Below are positions 26,569 through 34,627 of a DNA stretch of 64,000 nucleotides, piece by piece; position 1 is the stretch's first letter; every line of letters begins with the position of its first letter. The notes beneath the pieces are model-generated. The model had not been told where the DNA came from, did not search any database, and was given only the letters and a program-made list of their open reading frames with translations. The stretch is from the NCBI GenBank assembly GCA_030843315.1, contig JAUUPT010000007.1, forward strand, positions 25,171 through 89,170, given 5' to 3'. A program made the position numbers and the translations under genes. Source of the stretch: Bacteroidaceae bacterium. GTDB taxonomy: Bacteria > Bacteroidota > Bacteroidia > Bacteroidales > Bacteroidaceae.

Positions 26569-27180
26569 ATGAGCGAAGATACGTATAAAACCATTGTCGC
26601 CCCGTCCGAGGGGATTTATACCGAAAAGCGTAGCAAGTTTATCGCTATCGCCCTGCCCGTGCGTACGGTAGAAGAGGTGAAGGCGCATCTGGAAACTTAT
26701 CAGAAGAAATACTACGATGCCCGTCACGTGTGCTACGCCTATATGCTGGGTGCCGAGCGCAAAGACTTCCGTGCCAATGACAACGGAGAACCCTCCGGTA
26801 CGGCAGGCAAGCCCATCCTGGGACAGATAAATTCCAATGAACTGACAGATATCCTGGTCATCGTGGTGCGTTACTTCGGGGGCATCAAGCTGGGTACGAG
26901 CGGACTGATTGTGGCCTACCGAGCTGCCGCCGCCGAAGCCATTGCCGCTGCCACGGTGATAGAAAAAACGGTGGACGAAACGGTTACCTTTCTCTTCGAA
27001 TACCCCATGATGAACGATGTGATGCGTGTGGTGAAGGAAGAGGAGCCGGAGATACTGGAACAATCCTACGATATGGACTGCCGCATGACGCTGCGCATCC
27101 GCAAGTCGATGATGCCCAAGTTGCGGTCGCGACTGGAGAAGGTCGAGACGCTACACTTAGAGGATATCGGTGACGGATAG
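26569..27180 (+). CDS. YigZ / IMPACT family protein
   Basis: The 203-residue protein carries the UPF0029 domain: KRSKFIAIALPV, DARHVCYAYMLG, NDNGEPSGTAGKPIL and VVRYFGGIKLGTSGL are the family signature. A C-terminal RNA-binding-like domain (about 135-200) follows. The eukaryotic relative IMPACT modulates translational control; the bacterial role is not established. Confidence 0.92.
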   Translation: MSEDTYKTIVAPSEGIYTEKRSKFIAIALPVRTVEEVKAHLETYQKKYYDARHVCYAYMLGAERKDFRANDNGEPSGTAGKPILGQINSNELTDILVIVVRYFGGIKLGTSGLIVAYRAAAAEAIAAATVIEKTVDETVTFLFEYPMMNDVMRVVKEEEPEILEQSYDMDCRMTLRIRKSMMPKLRSRLEKVETLHLEDIGDG

Positions 27181-27209
27181 AGGCTGGCTTGGTAGTACAC
27201 TCGGAGTAT

Positions 27210-27292
27210 AATCATTGGGGATGATTCCCATAATCATCCGGGATGATTCCTACAATCATTGGGGATGATTCCTATAATCATCCGGGATGATT
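27210..27292 (+). repeat. four 22-bp tandem palindromic units upstream of the HpaII-family gene
   Basis: Units start at 27210, 27232, 27254 and 27276. Units 2 and 4 contain a perfect palindrome (AATCATCC, G, GGATGATT); units 1 and 3 have AATCATTG as the left arm. Units 2 and 4 each hold a CCGG. The rest of 27181-27405 shows two copies of GCTAAGGTATA but no gene. Confidence 0.85.
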
Positions 27293-27405
27293 GTCCCCTC
27301 TCTCATACACTCGGGCAGGCTAAGGTATAGCATCATCCGGGCTAAGGTATACAGACAGGCGGCGTAGGCCGATATAAAGCGAACATTTAAAATAAATAAG
27401 AAGAT

Positions 27406-28530
27406 ATGGCATTTGAAGCAAGTAAACGTGAGTTAGGTGAACTCTACACATTCTTCCGGCTGCTGGCGGACGGAAAAGTATCGCTGGGCACCCCGAAGGC
27501 GCAGAAAGACGAACAGAAGTGTTGGCCTGTTGCGCTGATACAGAGGGAAGAACATGACGGCACACGCCGCTACTACATCGAGAAAGAAGACGTGCGCATC
27601 GTCTCCGGCACCACGGAGAAGGACGGCACGTTCACCGCCTCCGGCAAGGATGATCAGCGCTTCCCGCGCGAAGACTTCCGCGATGCCGCCGAAATCATTC
27701 TCCATCTGCTTAGGAACGTGCCGGGCGAAGACGTAGAAGTTTCCGAAGGCCTGGAAGCCTTTCTCGATGCCGTCAACATCTACGACCTTGAAGCCAAAAC
27801 GGAAGACCGCACCGACTTCTCCGTCGCCTTTTGGCATCCGCAAGCCCCGCTGACGGGTTTCAATGTCCGTTGCCGCCTCAGCTCCATGAGCCCGTTGCTG
27901 GATGGCGGGCGCACTGCCAACTTAAAGTTGGAGCAGAGCGGTGTAAAATTTGCCGTGCCCACCGTCAACAAAGTAAACGCCCTGCCGGAGTCTCCTACCG
28001 AAGTAGCCGAACGGATGCTGATGATAGAGCGCCTGGGCGGTGTGCTGAAATATGCCGACGTGGCCGACCGCGTGTTCCGTTGCAACCTGCTGATGATAGA
28101 CCTCCACTTCCCCCGCATGCTGGCAGAGATGGTGCGCATCATGCACCTGGACGGCATCACCCGCGTCAACGAACTGACGGAGCGCATCAAAGAGATGAAC
28201 CCGCTGAAGATAAAGGACGAATTGATAAACAAACATGGCTTCTATGAGTTCAAGATGAAGCAACTCCTGCTGGCACTTGCCCTGGGCATGCGCCCGGCGA
28301 AGATATACAACGGCTCGGACTCTGCCGTGGAAGGACTGCTGCTGACGGACGGCAACGGCGAAGTCCTCTGCTATCATCAGTCGGAGCGCCAAGTGTTTGC
28401 CGATTTCCTCTATCAGAACACCCGCTTCGAGAAGAGCTCGGTAGACAAAGACAAGTACGGCTTCCTGGAACGCGAGAACGGAGTCTACTATTTCAAACTG
28501 AATGTGAAGATAGGACTGATTAAAAGATAA
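27406..28530 (+). CDS. HpaII-family restriction endonuclease homologue, orphan and possibly inactive
   Basis: The 374-residue protein matches my recollection of the HpaII endonuclease family (CCGG cutters) in overall pattern: an N-terminus like GELYTFFRLLADGK, then a core DFSVAFWHPQAP, GFNVRC, LLDGGRTANL. In active members the core stretch reads GFSIKS followed by TLLNAS and TNF, so the expected catalytic lysine is R155 here. No cytosine methyltransferase gene lies within the window, consistent with an inactive or repurposed protein. The nitroreductase start overlaps its stop (TAATG). Assignment by motif memory, so moderately sure. Confidence 0.62.
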   Translation: MAFEASKRELGELYTFFRLLADGKVSLGTPKAQKDEQKCWPVALIQREEHDGTRRYYIEKEDVRIVSGTTEKDGTFTASGKDDQRFPREDFRDAAEIILHLLRNVPGEDVEVSEGLEAFLDAVNIYDLEAKTEDRTDFSVAFWHPQAPLTGFNVRCRLSSMSPLLDGGRTANLKLEQSGVKFAVPTVNKVNALPESPTEVAERMLMIERLGGVLKYADVADRVFRCNLLMIDLHFPRMLAEMVRIMHLDGITRVNELTERIKEMNPLKIKDELINKHGFYEFKMKQLLLALALGMRPAKIYNGSDSAVEGLLLTDGNGEVLCYHQSERQVFADFLYQNTRFEKSSVDKDKYGFLERENGVYYFKLNVKIGLIKR

Positions 28531-29099
28531 TGAATATGAACGAAGTATTAAAGACCATCCAGTCGCGCCGCAGTGTGCGTGCCTATACGGAACAGCAGGT
28601 ATCCGTAGAAGATTTGAATCGGATTCTGGAAGCTGCCGCCTATGCCCCCAGTGGGATGAACTTCCAGACTTGGCATTTTACCGCCATCCAAGATGCCGCT
28701 GTGCTGGCAGAGTTGAACGAGAAGATTAAGGGTGCTTTTGCAAAAAGTGACGACGTTCATTTGCAGGAACGAGGAAATAGTCAGACGTATTGCTGCTACT
28801 ATCATGCGCCTACGCTTGTCATCGTTTCCAATGACCCGTCCCGTTGGTGGGCGCCTATGGATTGTGGCTGTGCCATGCAGAATATCTTCCTTGCTGCCCG
28901 GTCTCTCGGCATCGGCTCCTGCTGGATCAATCAGTTGGGACAGACGTGTGACGACCCCGAAGTGCGCGCTTTCATCACCCGGCTCGGCGTGCCCGAGAAT
29001 CATCGCGTATATGGTTGCGCCGCCTTGGGCTATGCTCCCGAAGGTGTTCCGATGAAAGAGAAGAAGTTGGCGGAAGGTACGGTGACCATCATCCGGTAA
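28530..29099 (+). CDS. nitroreductase family protein
   Basis: The 189-residue FMN enzyme has the family N-terminus IQSRRSVRAYTEQQV and AAAYAPSGMNFQTW. The central AMQNIFLAARSLGIGSCW is the conserved FMN/dimer helix. Such enzymes reduce nitro compounds, quinones or similar acceptors with NAD(P)H; the natural substrate is unknown. A second ATG at 28536 is an alternative start. Confidence 0.9.
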   Translation: MNMNEVLKTIQSRRSVRAYTEQQVSVEDLNRILEAAAYAPSGMNFQTWHFTAIQDAAVLAELNEKIKGAFAKSDDVHLQERGNSQTYCCYYHAPTLVIVSNDPSRWWAPMDCGCAMQNIFLAARSLGIGSCWINQLGQTCDDPEVRAFITRLGVPENHRVYGCAALGYAPEGVPMKEKKLAEGTVTIIR

Positions 29100-29108
29100 C
29101 AGACAAAA

Positions 29109-29193
29109 AAGCCCGCAGGGAGGTGTATATATAGGTAATTAATAAATCATACATGAAGCATTCAGTATAATTCTTTCACCTCCCTTTGGGTTT
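29109..29193. terminator. bidirectional terminator between convergent genes
   Basis: Arms AAGCCCGCAGGGAGGTG (29109-29125) and CACCTCCCTTTGGGTTT (29177-29193) pair with three mismatched positions. On the minus strand the stem is followed by a T run (GGGCTTTTTT), and on the plus strand by TTTGTTT. Confidence 0.8.
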
Positions 29194-29195
29194 GT

Positions 29196-31526
29196 TTATC
29201 TCTGCATATTGATGATACCGTTGTCCGTATCCGTATTGTTCAAGCTCTTGTTGCCTGCCTTGTGTCTGCGGCCGAATTCGAATGAGTATCCTACGCGGAG
29301 TATGAACATCCGTCCCGTCTCCTTCACAAATGTATCGGAACGGAAGGGGGCTACTTCGCTGATGCGCTCCTTGCCCGTCTTATAGTTGTTGGTGAACGGG
29401 AACATCACTCCGCATCCCACCTGCAAACTATTCTTGGTGTACATGGCTATAAATGCCACCTGGTTCTCGTTCTTCTTGATGGTTTCTCCATAAAAGCCGT
29501 TCTCTACCTTGCGGAACTGTCCGCCCAGGGAGAAGTTCTTGTATTGCAAATCCATCATCACGCCGTAGTAGAAGTTGTTGTAGGTATGGCTGTATTCCAG
29601 TCCTTCGGACCAGCTGCGGGTAAATCCTGCCGAGGCATACAGGGTCAGGAAGTCTTTCAGTCCGAATAAGTCCGCACCGTTCGTTCCTATCATCAGTTCG
29701 GTGTTGAGGCTTTGGAAGGAGCGTTGGTTCTCGTCCATCAGCACCAGTTTGCCGTTCTCTACAAAGACGCTCTCCATGATGGGGCTGTCGTAGTATTGGT
29801 GGCGTACGCTGAGATTGGCGTTGAACTTCTTCATGGAGTAGCTGTATGCCAACGAGTTGGTGAATTGCTGGAATGTTTTCAGCAACGGATTACCGCGTAC
29901 TATTTGCAGCGTGTCTATCGCCTGCTCCACATCCGTCAGCGAGCCGAGCGACGGTATGGACGGACTGATGTTGAACCGATAGCGCAGGAAGCCCGCCTTC
30001 TTCAGATTATAGCTCAACCGCACGGTGGGGGTGAACGTATAGTAAGTATGGTCTTCGTCGCCTTCCTTGAACCAGGCACGCGTCATGCCCACACTTCCGG
30101 CGTAACTGAAATCCTTCACCTTGCCCTGTACTTCGAAGAAAGCCGATGTCTGCGACTGGTCCATCTTTGAAGTCGTGGGATTGGAACCCCTGTACTCGTT
30201 CTCCGTTCTCATCTGGTAGTGGCGTGCACCGCCGCTCAACTTCACATTCTGAAAACTCTTCTCGTAGATGGCTTCACCGATGATGGAGCGTTTGTCTCCG
30301 TCCACCAAAGTCTGGATGTCTGCCAGCGGGGCGTTCTTATCTTCGTATTCTTTGTATTTCCGGTTGTTGGTGCTGTGTATCAGCGTTCCCGTCACGTTCA
30401 GCTGGATGCTCTGCCGGTGGGGCAGGGTATGCTGGAAGTAAAGGTCGAGGGCGGGCGAGTAGCTGGACGAATGGTTGTTGACGTACGAATAGATGTAATC
30501 CGTACTGCCTTCCGCCCACATCTTGTTCAGTTCTTTGGCGTAGGGCGCATTGTAGATGTTGTTTCGCAGAATGGCGTTGAACACATACTTGTCCGGTTTC
30601 GTCAGATTGTACGTCAGGTTCACGTTGTTGGTGGTGTTGAACGAGGTCGATTCATCCTGTATGCCTTCCTTGATGCGGTTTATGGTGCGGTCGCCCAGGA
30701 AGAACGACTCGTGGGATACCAACCGGGAGTGGTATTTACCGTTCTTGTTGAAGTAGTCGATGCCCCATTCCGAGTTCTTGTAGTTGAACTTGGCAGTCAG
30801 GAAGTTCTCTCCCCATACCCGGTGCGGTGAGTCGGAGAGTTGGAAGTTTACCATTCCACCCGTCTCCCGCTGACGCAGGATGATGTTGACTACTGCACCC
30901 AGTTCTTCGTCGCCGTATTGCTTGCCGGGGTCTTCGATGAACTCCACGCGCAGCACGTCTTTTGCCCTTACGGCGGCAATCTCCTTATCCGTCACCTTGA
31001 TGCCGTTGATGCGTGTCTGCACGGCGCCACCGCCGCTGACGGTCATGCTGTTACTCAGCTTGTCCACTTGCAGGCGGGCAATGCCGAGAGTGTTCAGCAG
31101 GTCGTAGGCACCGAACGAACGTTTCACCTGGCTCTCGCTGGGGAGAATAATCTGTCTGTCCACCCGTTGCAGCACGTTGCTTGCCGACACGGTTACTTCG
31201 CCCAGGCTGACGGCATCTTCCTGCAAGGGGATGTCGCCCAAGTCTACGCTCTTGTTCAGCTTCAGCAGGATATTCTCGTTCCGATAGCCGATGAACGAAA
31301 TGGACAGGCGGTAATCTCCCTGTTTGAGTTTGTTGAGGTTGAACTCACCTTCACCGTTTGAGGTCACTCCGGTCACGAGGGTGGAGTCCGTGGTCCATAG
31401 CGATACGTTGGCTGCCACGATGGGCTGTTGCGAAGTCTCCGTGATGCGCCCTTTGATGTAGATGTTTTGTGCTTGCGTACTAAGTACCGGCAAAAGCAGC
31501 AGTAATGTTAAAAGTCTTGTTTTCAT
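29196..31526 (-). CDS. outer-membrane beta-barrel protein with carboxypeptidase-regulatory-like N-terminus
   Basis: The 776-residue protein has a signal peptide (cleaved near STQAQ), an N-terminal regulatory-like beta domain (about 22-110, IKGRITETSQQPI), a plug-like section with GGGAVQTRINGIKV and DVLRVEFIEDPGKQYG, and a long barrel (OMP_b-brl_3 type). It resembles a TonB-dependent receptor without a clear TonB box. It is the last gene after the ABC-GntR-small peptide genes, 112 bp downstream of the small peptide. A function in envelope stress or export is suggested only by context. Confidence 0.78.
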   Translation of the reverse strand: MKTRLLTLLLLLPVLSTQAQNIYIKGRITETSQQPIVAANVSLWTTDSTLVTGVTSNGEGEFNLNKLKQGDYRLSISFIGYRNENILLKLNKSVDLGDIPLQEDAVSLGEVTVSASNVLQRVDRQIILPSESQVKRSFGAYDLLNTLGIARLQVDKLSNSMTVSGGGAVQTRINGIKVTDKEIAAVRAKDVLRVEFIEDPGKQYGDEELGAVVNIILRQRETGGMVNFQLSDSPHRVWGENFLTAKFNYKNSEWGIDYFNKNGKYHSRLVSHESFFLGDRTINRIKEGIQDESTSFNTTNNVNLTYNLTKPDKYVFNAILRNNIYNAPYAKELNKMWAEGSTDYIYSYVNNHSSSYSPALDLYFQHTLPHRQSIQLNVTGTLIHSTNNRKYKEYEDKNAPLADIQTLVDGDKRSIIGEAIYEKSFQNVKLSGGARHYQMRTENEYRGSNPTTSKMDQSQTSAFFEVQGKVKDFSYAGSVGMTRAWFKEGDEDHTYYTFTPTVRLSYNLKKAGFLRYRFNISPSIPSLGSLTDVEQAIDTLQIVRGNPLLKTFQQFTNSLAYSYSMKKFNANLSVRHQYYDSPIMESVFVENGKLVLMDENQRSFQSLNTELMIGTNGADLFGLKDFLTLYASAGFTRSWSEGLEYSHTYNNFYYGVMMDLQYKNFSLGGQFRKVENGFYGETIKKNENQVAFIAMYTKNSLQVGCGVMFPFTNNYKTGKERISEVAPFRSDTFVKETGRMFILRVGYSFEFGRRHKAGNKSLNNTDTDNGIINMQR

Positions 31527-31638
31527 ATCTTTCTGTATTATCTGTGAATACTGTTATTTGCTTGAAATTAAGGATGCGGCGTCCACTCCTCCCTCCGTAG
31601 GGAAGATGCTTATCGTGGTATGTCAATGATTTAAATGT

Positions 31639-31752
31639 TTAAGATTGCAGTGCAGAACTCATTGCGAGCATCAGCAGGAGCACCTTGACGGTGATAAGGC
31701 TAAAGAGCAGCCCGAACGTGATCCATAGTGCAGTCTTTGCATGTCGTTTCAT
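31639..31752 (-). CDS. 37-residue single-helix membrane peptide
   Basis: The reading frame MKRHAKTALWITFG... ends in SALQS and has one hydrophobic helix (about 8-32) after a basic N-terminus. Its ATG overlaps the TGA of the GntR gene as ATGA, so it is translationally coupled. Its position between the regulator and the outer-membrane gene, inside an ABC operon, makes it a good candidate for a real small protein, perhaps a transporter accessory subunit. Confidence 0.6.
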   Translation of the reverse strand: MKRHAKTALWITFGLLFSLITVKVLLLMLAMSSALQS

Positions 31753-32117
31753 GTGCTTTCCTTTTTATAATTGTTATACCGTTCTGTTATCTCATCAATG
31801 CCTACTCCCAGCAAGTCCATCACGTGGAAGGTTTCGGTCAGTTGGTTGTCGAAGAATTCCTTCTTCTGTATTTTCATCACCCGCCGTACGGCGTCGCGCG
31901 ACAGGTAGTAGCCCATTCCCCGCTCGGAGTAGATAATCCCTTCCGTTTGCAGGTATTCGTAAGCCTTCAGTACGGTGCGCGAGTTCACTGCGAGTTGTGT
32001 CGAGAGTTCGCGTACCGATACCACCCGCTCTTCCGGTTGCCACTCCCGGGTGAGTATCTTGCCGAAACAGAAGTCTACAATCTGTTGGTATATCGGTTTA
32101 TTGGTCTTGAAGTCCAT
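31749..32117 (-). CDS. GntR-family repressor, YtrA type
   Basis: The 122-residue protein has the winged helix VVSVRELSTQLAVNSRTVLKAYEYLQTEGIIY and a short C-terminal dimer helix instead of a large ligand domain, as in YtrA regulators that control ABC transporter operons. The gene lies inside the operon, 6 bp after the membrane subunit. A GTGTTG-type inverted repeat overlaps the operon promoter (33788-33809) and is the likely target, giving autorepression. Confidence 0.88.
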   Translation of the reverse strand: MDFKTNKPIYQQIVDFCFGKILTREWQPEERVVSVRELSTQLAVNSRTVLKAYEYLQTEGIIYSERGMGYYLSRDAVRRVMKIQKKEFFDNQLTETFHVMDLLGVGIDEITERYNNYKKEST

Positions 32118-32123
32118 ACGCGT

Positions 32124-32897
32124 TTACAGTTGTTTCTCTTTCAGTAAGAAGTAGCTCGATATCCATATTCCGACGATGAACACTGCCGGTGCGGCATAGT
32201 TGCAGAAGTTGACGACGGCTTCTGTGGCGGAAGATACCGGGAAGTTATAAGTGGGAAAGGAGACGATGCTGTTCATCCAGTAGTGCTGGCTGTCGTTTAC
32301 GCCGTGGTATATAATCAGACTCAGTAGCCCTACAATACCGAAACATAGCAGTATGCTGAGGCAGAATGCTGCGAAAGCTTTGAGAAGTTTCTTCTGCTTG
32401 AAGGCGATGCAGCTTGCAAAGAAGATGCCTTGCAGCAGGCACAGAAAGAGTATCTGGTCTTTGTGTACTTCGTGCAGCATAATGGCATTCCCGAAGTGTT
32501 GTAAGAACTCGACGCCGGTCAGTGCAAAGATTCCTTTCAGTACGGACAACAGCAGGATGCTCAGCACGGGGAGCAGGAAATAATATTTTATCCAAAGGTG
32601 CAGGAACTTCTCGAAAACGGATGCCGGCAGCAACAGATAGGTGGTGGAGTTGTCCTTGGTGATGTTCTTTTCCAGCACGCAGGGGGCGGCGCAGAGAAAC
32701 CACATTACGTATTTCCAGATGAAGGCGCCCTGCGTCTGGTGGTCATAAAGGCTTCCGCCCCGGTTGATGTCGTACATCATGCAGAGCAGGCAGATGCCAA
32801 GAATGATGCCTGCCGTTTGCAGCAGATGTCTTCCCGTCTCTTGCTTTTCGTATCGTTCCAGTAGTAGGAAGCGTTTCAGATTGAAAGTTGCGTTCAT
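32124..32897 (-). CDS. ABC-2 type membrane subunit
   Basis: The 257-residue protein has about six hydrophobic helices (near 28-45, 60-78, 108-128, 150-168, 175-200 and 228-250) and a basic N-terminus. No soluble domain. It resembles permease subunits encoded with YtrB-like ATPases. It lies between the ATPase fragments and the GntR gene. Substrate unknown. Confidence 0.68.
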   Translation of the reverse strand: MNATFNLKRFLLLERYEKQETGRHLLQTAGIILGICLLCMMYDINRGGSLYDHQTQGAFIWKYVMWFLCAAPCVLEKNITKDNSTTYLLLPASVFEKFLHLWIKYYFLLPVLSILLLSVLKGIFALTGVEFLQHFGNAIMLHEVHKDQILFLCLLQGIFFASCIAFKQKKLLKAFAAFCLSILLCFGIVGLLSLIIYHGVNDSQHYWMNSIVSFPTYNFPVSSATEAVVNFCNYAAPAVFIVGIWISSYFLLKEKQL

Positions 32898-32945
32898 ACT
32901 TTTTGTTGTTATATCAGTGAATTATAGTATTTGCAGGAACAAGGT

Positions 32946-33167
32946 TTAGTCTTTGTCCGCAAATGCTTCCTTTATCATTTCCGGTTCTTGCAGTATGGCT
33001 TTGTACAGCAACTCGATGTCCGGTGTATTCTCTTCTTCTTCCGTATTGGGCAGAATGGAGAAATAACCTTGCAGGCTTTGTTCGCTGTACAGGCCGCCTT
33101 TGGGACGGCTGTCGGTATGGGCGAAAAGCAACCGCTCGCTGATGCCGTCTATGGACTGGTTCAGCAT
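32946..33167 (-). pseudogene. C-terminal part of the ABC ATPase after a frameshift
   Basis: The 73-codon frame beginning MLNQSIDGISERL looks like the end of an ABC-2 ATPase rather than an independent gene. Reading this frame upstream gives HLLGEGEVMLNQS, which continues the ATPase naturally. Start codon TGATG overlaps the stop of the upstream fragment, so re-initiation could also make it separately. Confidence 0.6.
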
Positions 33168-33778
33168 CACTTCTCCTTCACCGAGGAGATGAGGTGTTCC
33201 AGCAGGTTCTCGAAGTCGTGTGCCTGGTGGGTGGAGATGAGCAGAGTGCTTTCGTCGTCCACGCTGCGGGTGATGATGTGCTTCAGGGCTTGCCGGCCGG
33301 AGATATCCAGTCCGTTGGTCGGTTCGTCCAGCAATGTCAGTGGAGTGTGCAGGGCAAGCACGTATGCCAGCATTGCCTTTTTCTGCTGACCGTATGAGAT
33401 GGCGGACAGTTCCTGATTGCCATCCACACGCAGTTCTTCAAGGTTCTGTTCAAAGTCTTTCAGGCTGAAACGTGGATAGAATGCGGAGTGTTTCCGCGCA
33501 AATTGCCGGATACTCCCGGCAGGCATCTCCATCTCTTCGGGCAAGAAGAAGTAGCGGGTAAGCAATTCGGGACGACGCAGTGCCGGATTCTCCCCATCTA
33601 TGAGACAAGTCCCTTTCTGAGGGAAGAGAAGCCCGCAAAAGAGGTGTAGCAGTGTTGTCTTTCCTGCACCATTCTCACCCAACAGACCATAAATGCCTGC
33701 ACCTATCTCCAATGTTATATCATTGAAAATAATATGTTTAGGACTATATCCGTAGCTTAAATTCTCTATCTGTATCAT
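33167..33778 (-). CDS. ABC transporter ATPase, truncated by frameshift
   Basis: This 203-residue fragment has Walker A GENGAGKTTLL, a signature region with SAISYGQQKKAML (variant of LSGGQ), Walker B LTLLDEPTNGLD and the switch STHQAHD. Family members are about 280-300 residues; here the frame ends after SSVKEK, and the missing C-terminal part is in another frame (32946-33167). Adding one base near 33188/33189 would give EHLI-LLGEGEVMLNQS. ATG at 33778 is chosen; a GTG six codons upstream lies inside the operator. With its neighbours it forms a YtrBC-type transporter. Confidence 0.8.
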   Translation of the reverse strand: MIQIENLSYGYSPKHIIFNDITLEIGAGIYGLLGENGAGKTTLLHLFCGLLFPQKGTCLIDGENPALRRPELLTRYFFLPEEMEMPAGSIRQFARKHSAFYPRFSLKDFEQNLEELRVDGNQELSAISYGQQKKAMLAYVLALHTPLTLLDEPTNGLDISGRQALKHIITRSVDDESTLLISTHQAHDFENLLEHLISSVKEK

Positions 33779-33787
33779 CTTATCAAG

Positions 33788-33819
33788 GTGTTGCACTTAT
33801 GTACAACACTGCAAACGTA
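33788..33819 (-). promoter_or_regulatory. promoter and GntR-type operator of the ABC operon
   Basis: Minus-strand TACGTTTG (plus coordinates 33812-33819) fits TAnnTTTG. Directly downstream, 33788-33809 is a 22-bp inverted repeat with arms GTGTTG and CAACAC, extended by AC and GT and broken by one mismatch pair. It covers the expected transcription start, an ideal place for a repressor such as the GntR protein encoded in this operon. Confidence 0.65.
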
Positions 33820-33902
33820 TGGGATGTAAAGCAGAAAAGCAAGGATAGCAGACAATTATTAATATATTTTAATGCATCTGCACTCTATTCCCTATACCCA
33901 GA

Positions 33903-33951
33903 AAGATGATTCGCAAAATTTGCGAATCATCTTTTTATACGCTATCTTTGC
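33903..33951 (+). promoter_or_regulatory. higBA promoter with overlapping palindromic operator
   Basis: Arms AAAGATGATTCGCAAA (33903-33918) and TTTGCGAATCATCTTT (33920-33935) form a perfect palindrome around one base. TATCTTTG (33944-33951) is the -7 box, and a TTTG inside the right arm (33920-33923) is spaced like a -33 element. A HigA/HigB complex bound here would block transcription. Confidence 0.65.
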
Positions 33952-33970
33952 ATTGAATAAAGGAATCAAT

Positions 33971-34291
33971 ATGGTAGTAACGTTCGAGAAAGATTATTTG
34001 CGTGAACTCTACGAAACAGGAAAGACAGCAGATAAGAAACATCGTTTTCAGCCGCAAATAATCAACGGCTATCTGAAATGTGTGAAAGCCTTGGATGAGG
34101 CTGAAAGACTGGAAGAACTGTTTCAGTTTAACGCTTTACGTTACGAGAAGCTGGTGGGAGATAAACAAGGTTTATCCTCGCTTCGTATAAATAATCAGTA
34201 TCGCCTTGAGTTTCGTGAAGTACCGAGTCAGCAAGATAAAACCATTATTGAGATTTGTTCGTTAGTTGATATTACAAACCATTATAAATAG
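33971..34291 (+). CDS. higB: HigB-like toxin (RelE fold mRNA interferase)
   Basis: The 106-residue protein matches the HigB plasmid-maintenance killer family, with VVTFEKDYLRELYE at the start, LSSLRINNQYRLEFRE in the core and a C-terminal EICSLVDITNHYK. The ATG at 33971 is chosen because the longer frame would include the promoter. HigB cuts ribosome-bound mRNA. The toxin gene precedes the antitoxin gene, as is usual for hig loci. Confidence 0.9.
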   Translation: MVVTFEKDYLRELYETGKTADKKHRFQPQIINGYLKCVKALDEAERLEELFQFNALRYEKLVGDKQGLSSLRINNQYRLEFREVPSQQDKTIIEICSLVDITNHYK

Positions 34292-34298
34292 TATTATT

Positions 34299-34610
34299 AT
34301 GGGAAATTTAGGTTATCCATTTCGCCCTTATCATCCGGGAGAACTGCTGAAAGAAGAACTGGAATGCAGGAATATAAGCCAGAAGGAGTTTGCCAGGAAG
34401 TTTGGCATATCATATACGGCGTTGAATGAAGTGCTGAATGCCAAACGTCCCGTGTCTACTGATTTTGCCTTGTTTATGGAGGCGTCACTTGGCGTAAGTG
34501 CAGATCTGCTTGTCAGGATGCAGACCAGCTACAATATGCAGGTAGCCAGGCAAGATAATAAATTGGTTGATAAGTTGAATAAGATACGTAAGATAGCCGC
34601 AATTCTTTAA
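34299..34610 (+). CDS. higA: HigA-like antitoxin (XRE helix-turn-helix)
   Basis: The 103-residue protein has HPGELLKEELECRNISQKEFARKFGISYTALNEVLNAKRP, the HigA DNA-binding domain. It follows higB by 7 bp. It neutralises HigB and represses the operon, probably through the palindrome at 33903-33935. Confidence 0.9.
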   Translation: MGNLGYPFRPYHPGELLKEELECRNISQKEFARKFGISYTALNEVLNAKRPVSTDFALFMEASLGVSADLLVRMQTSYNMQVARQDNKLVDKLNKIRKIAAIL

Positions 34611-34627
34611 GAATGCAATCTATCTGC

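Noticed and set aside
25712..26572. 286-codon open frame on the plus strand
   Set aside because: Opposite the glycerate kinase gene, whose family motifs and length are clear.
27210..27292. CRISPR array
   Set aside because: Units are directly adjacent with no unique spacers, only four units are present, and no cas gene is in the window. The same applies to 61031-61112 and 12759-12802.
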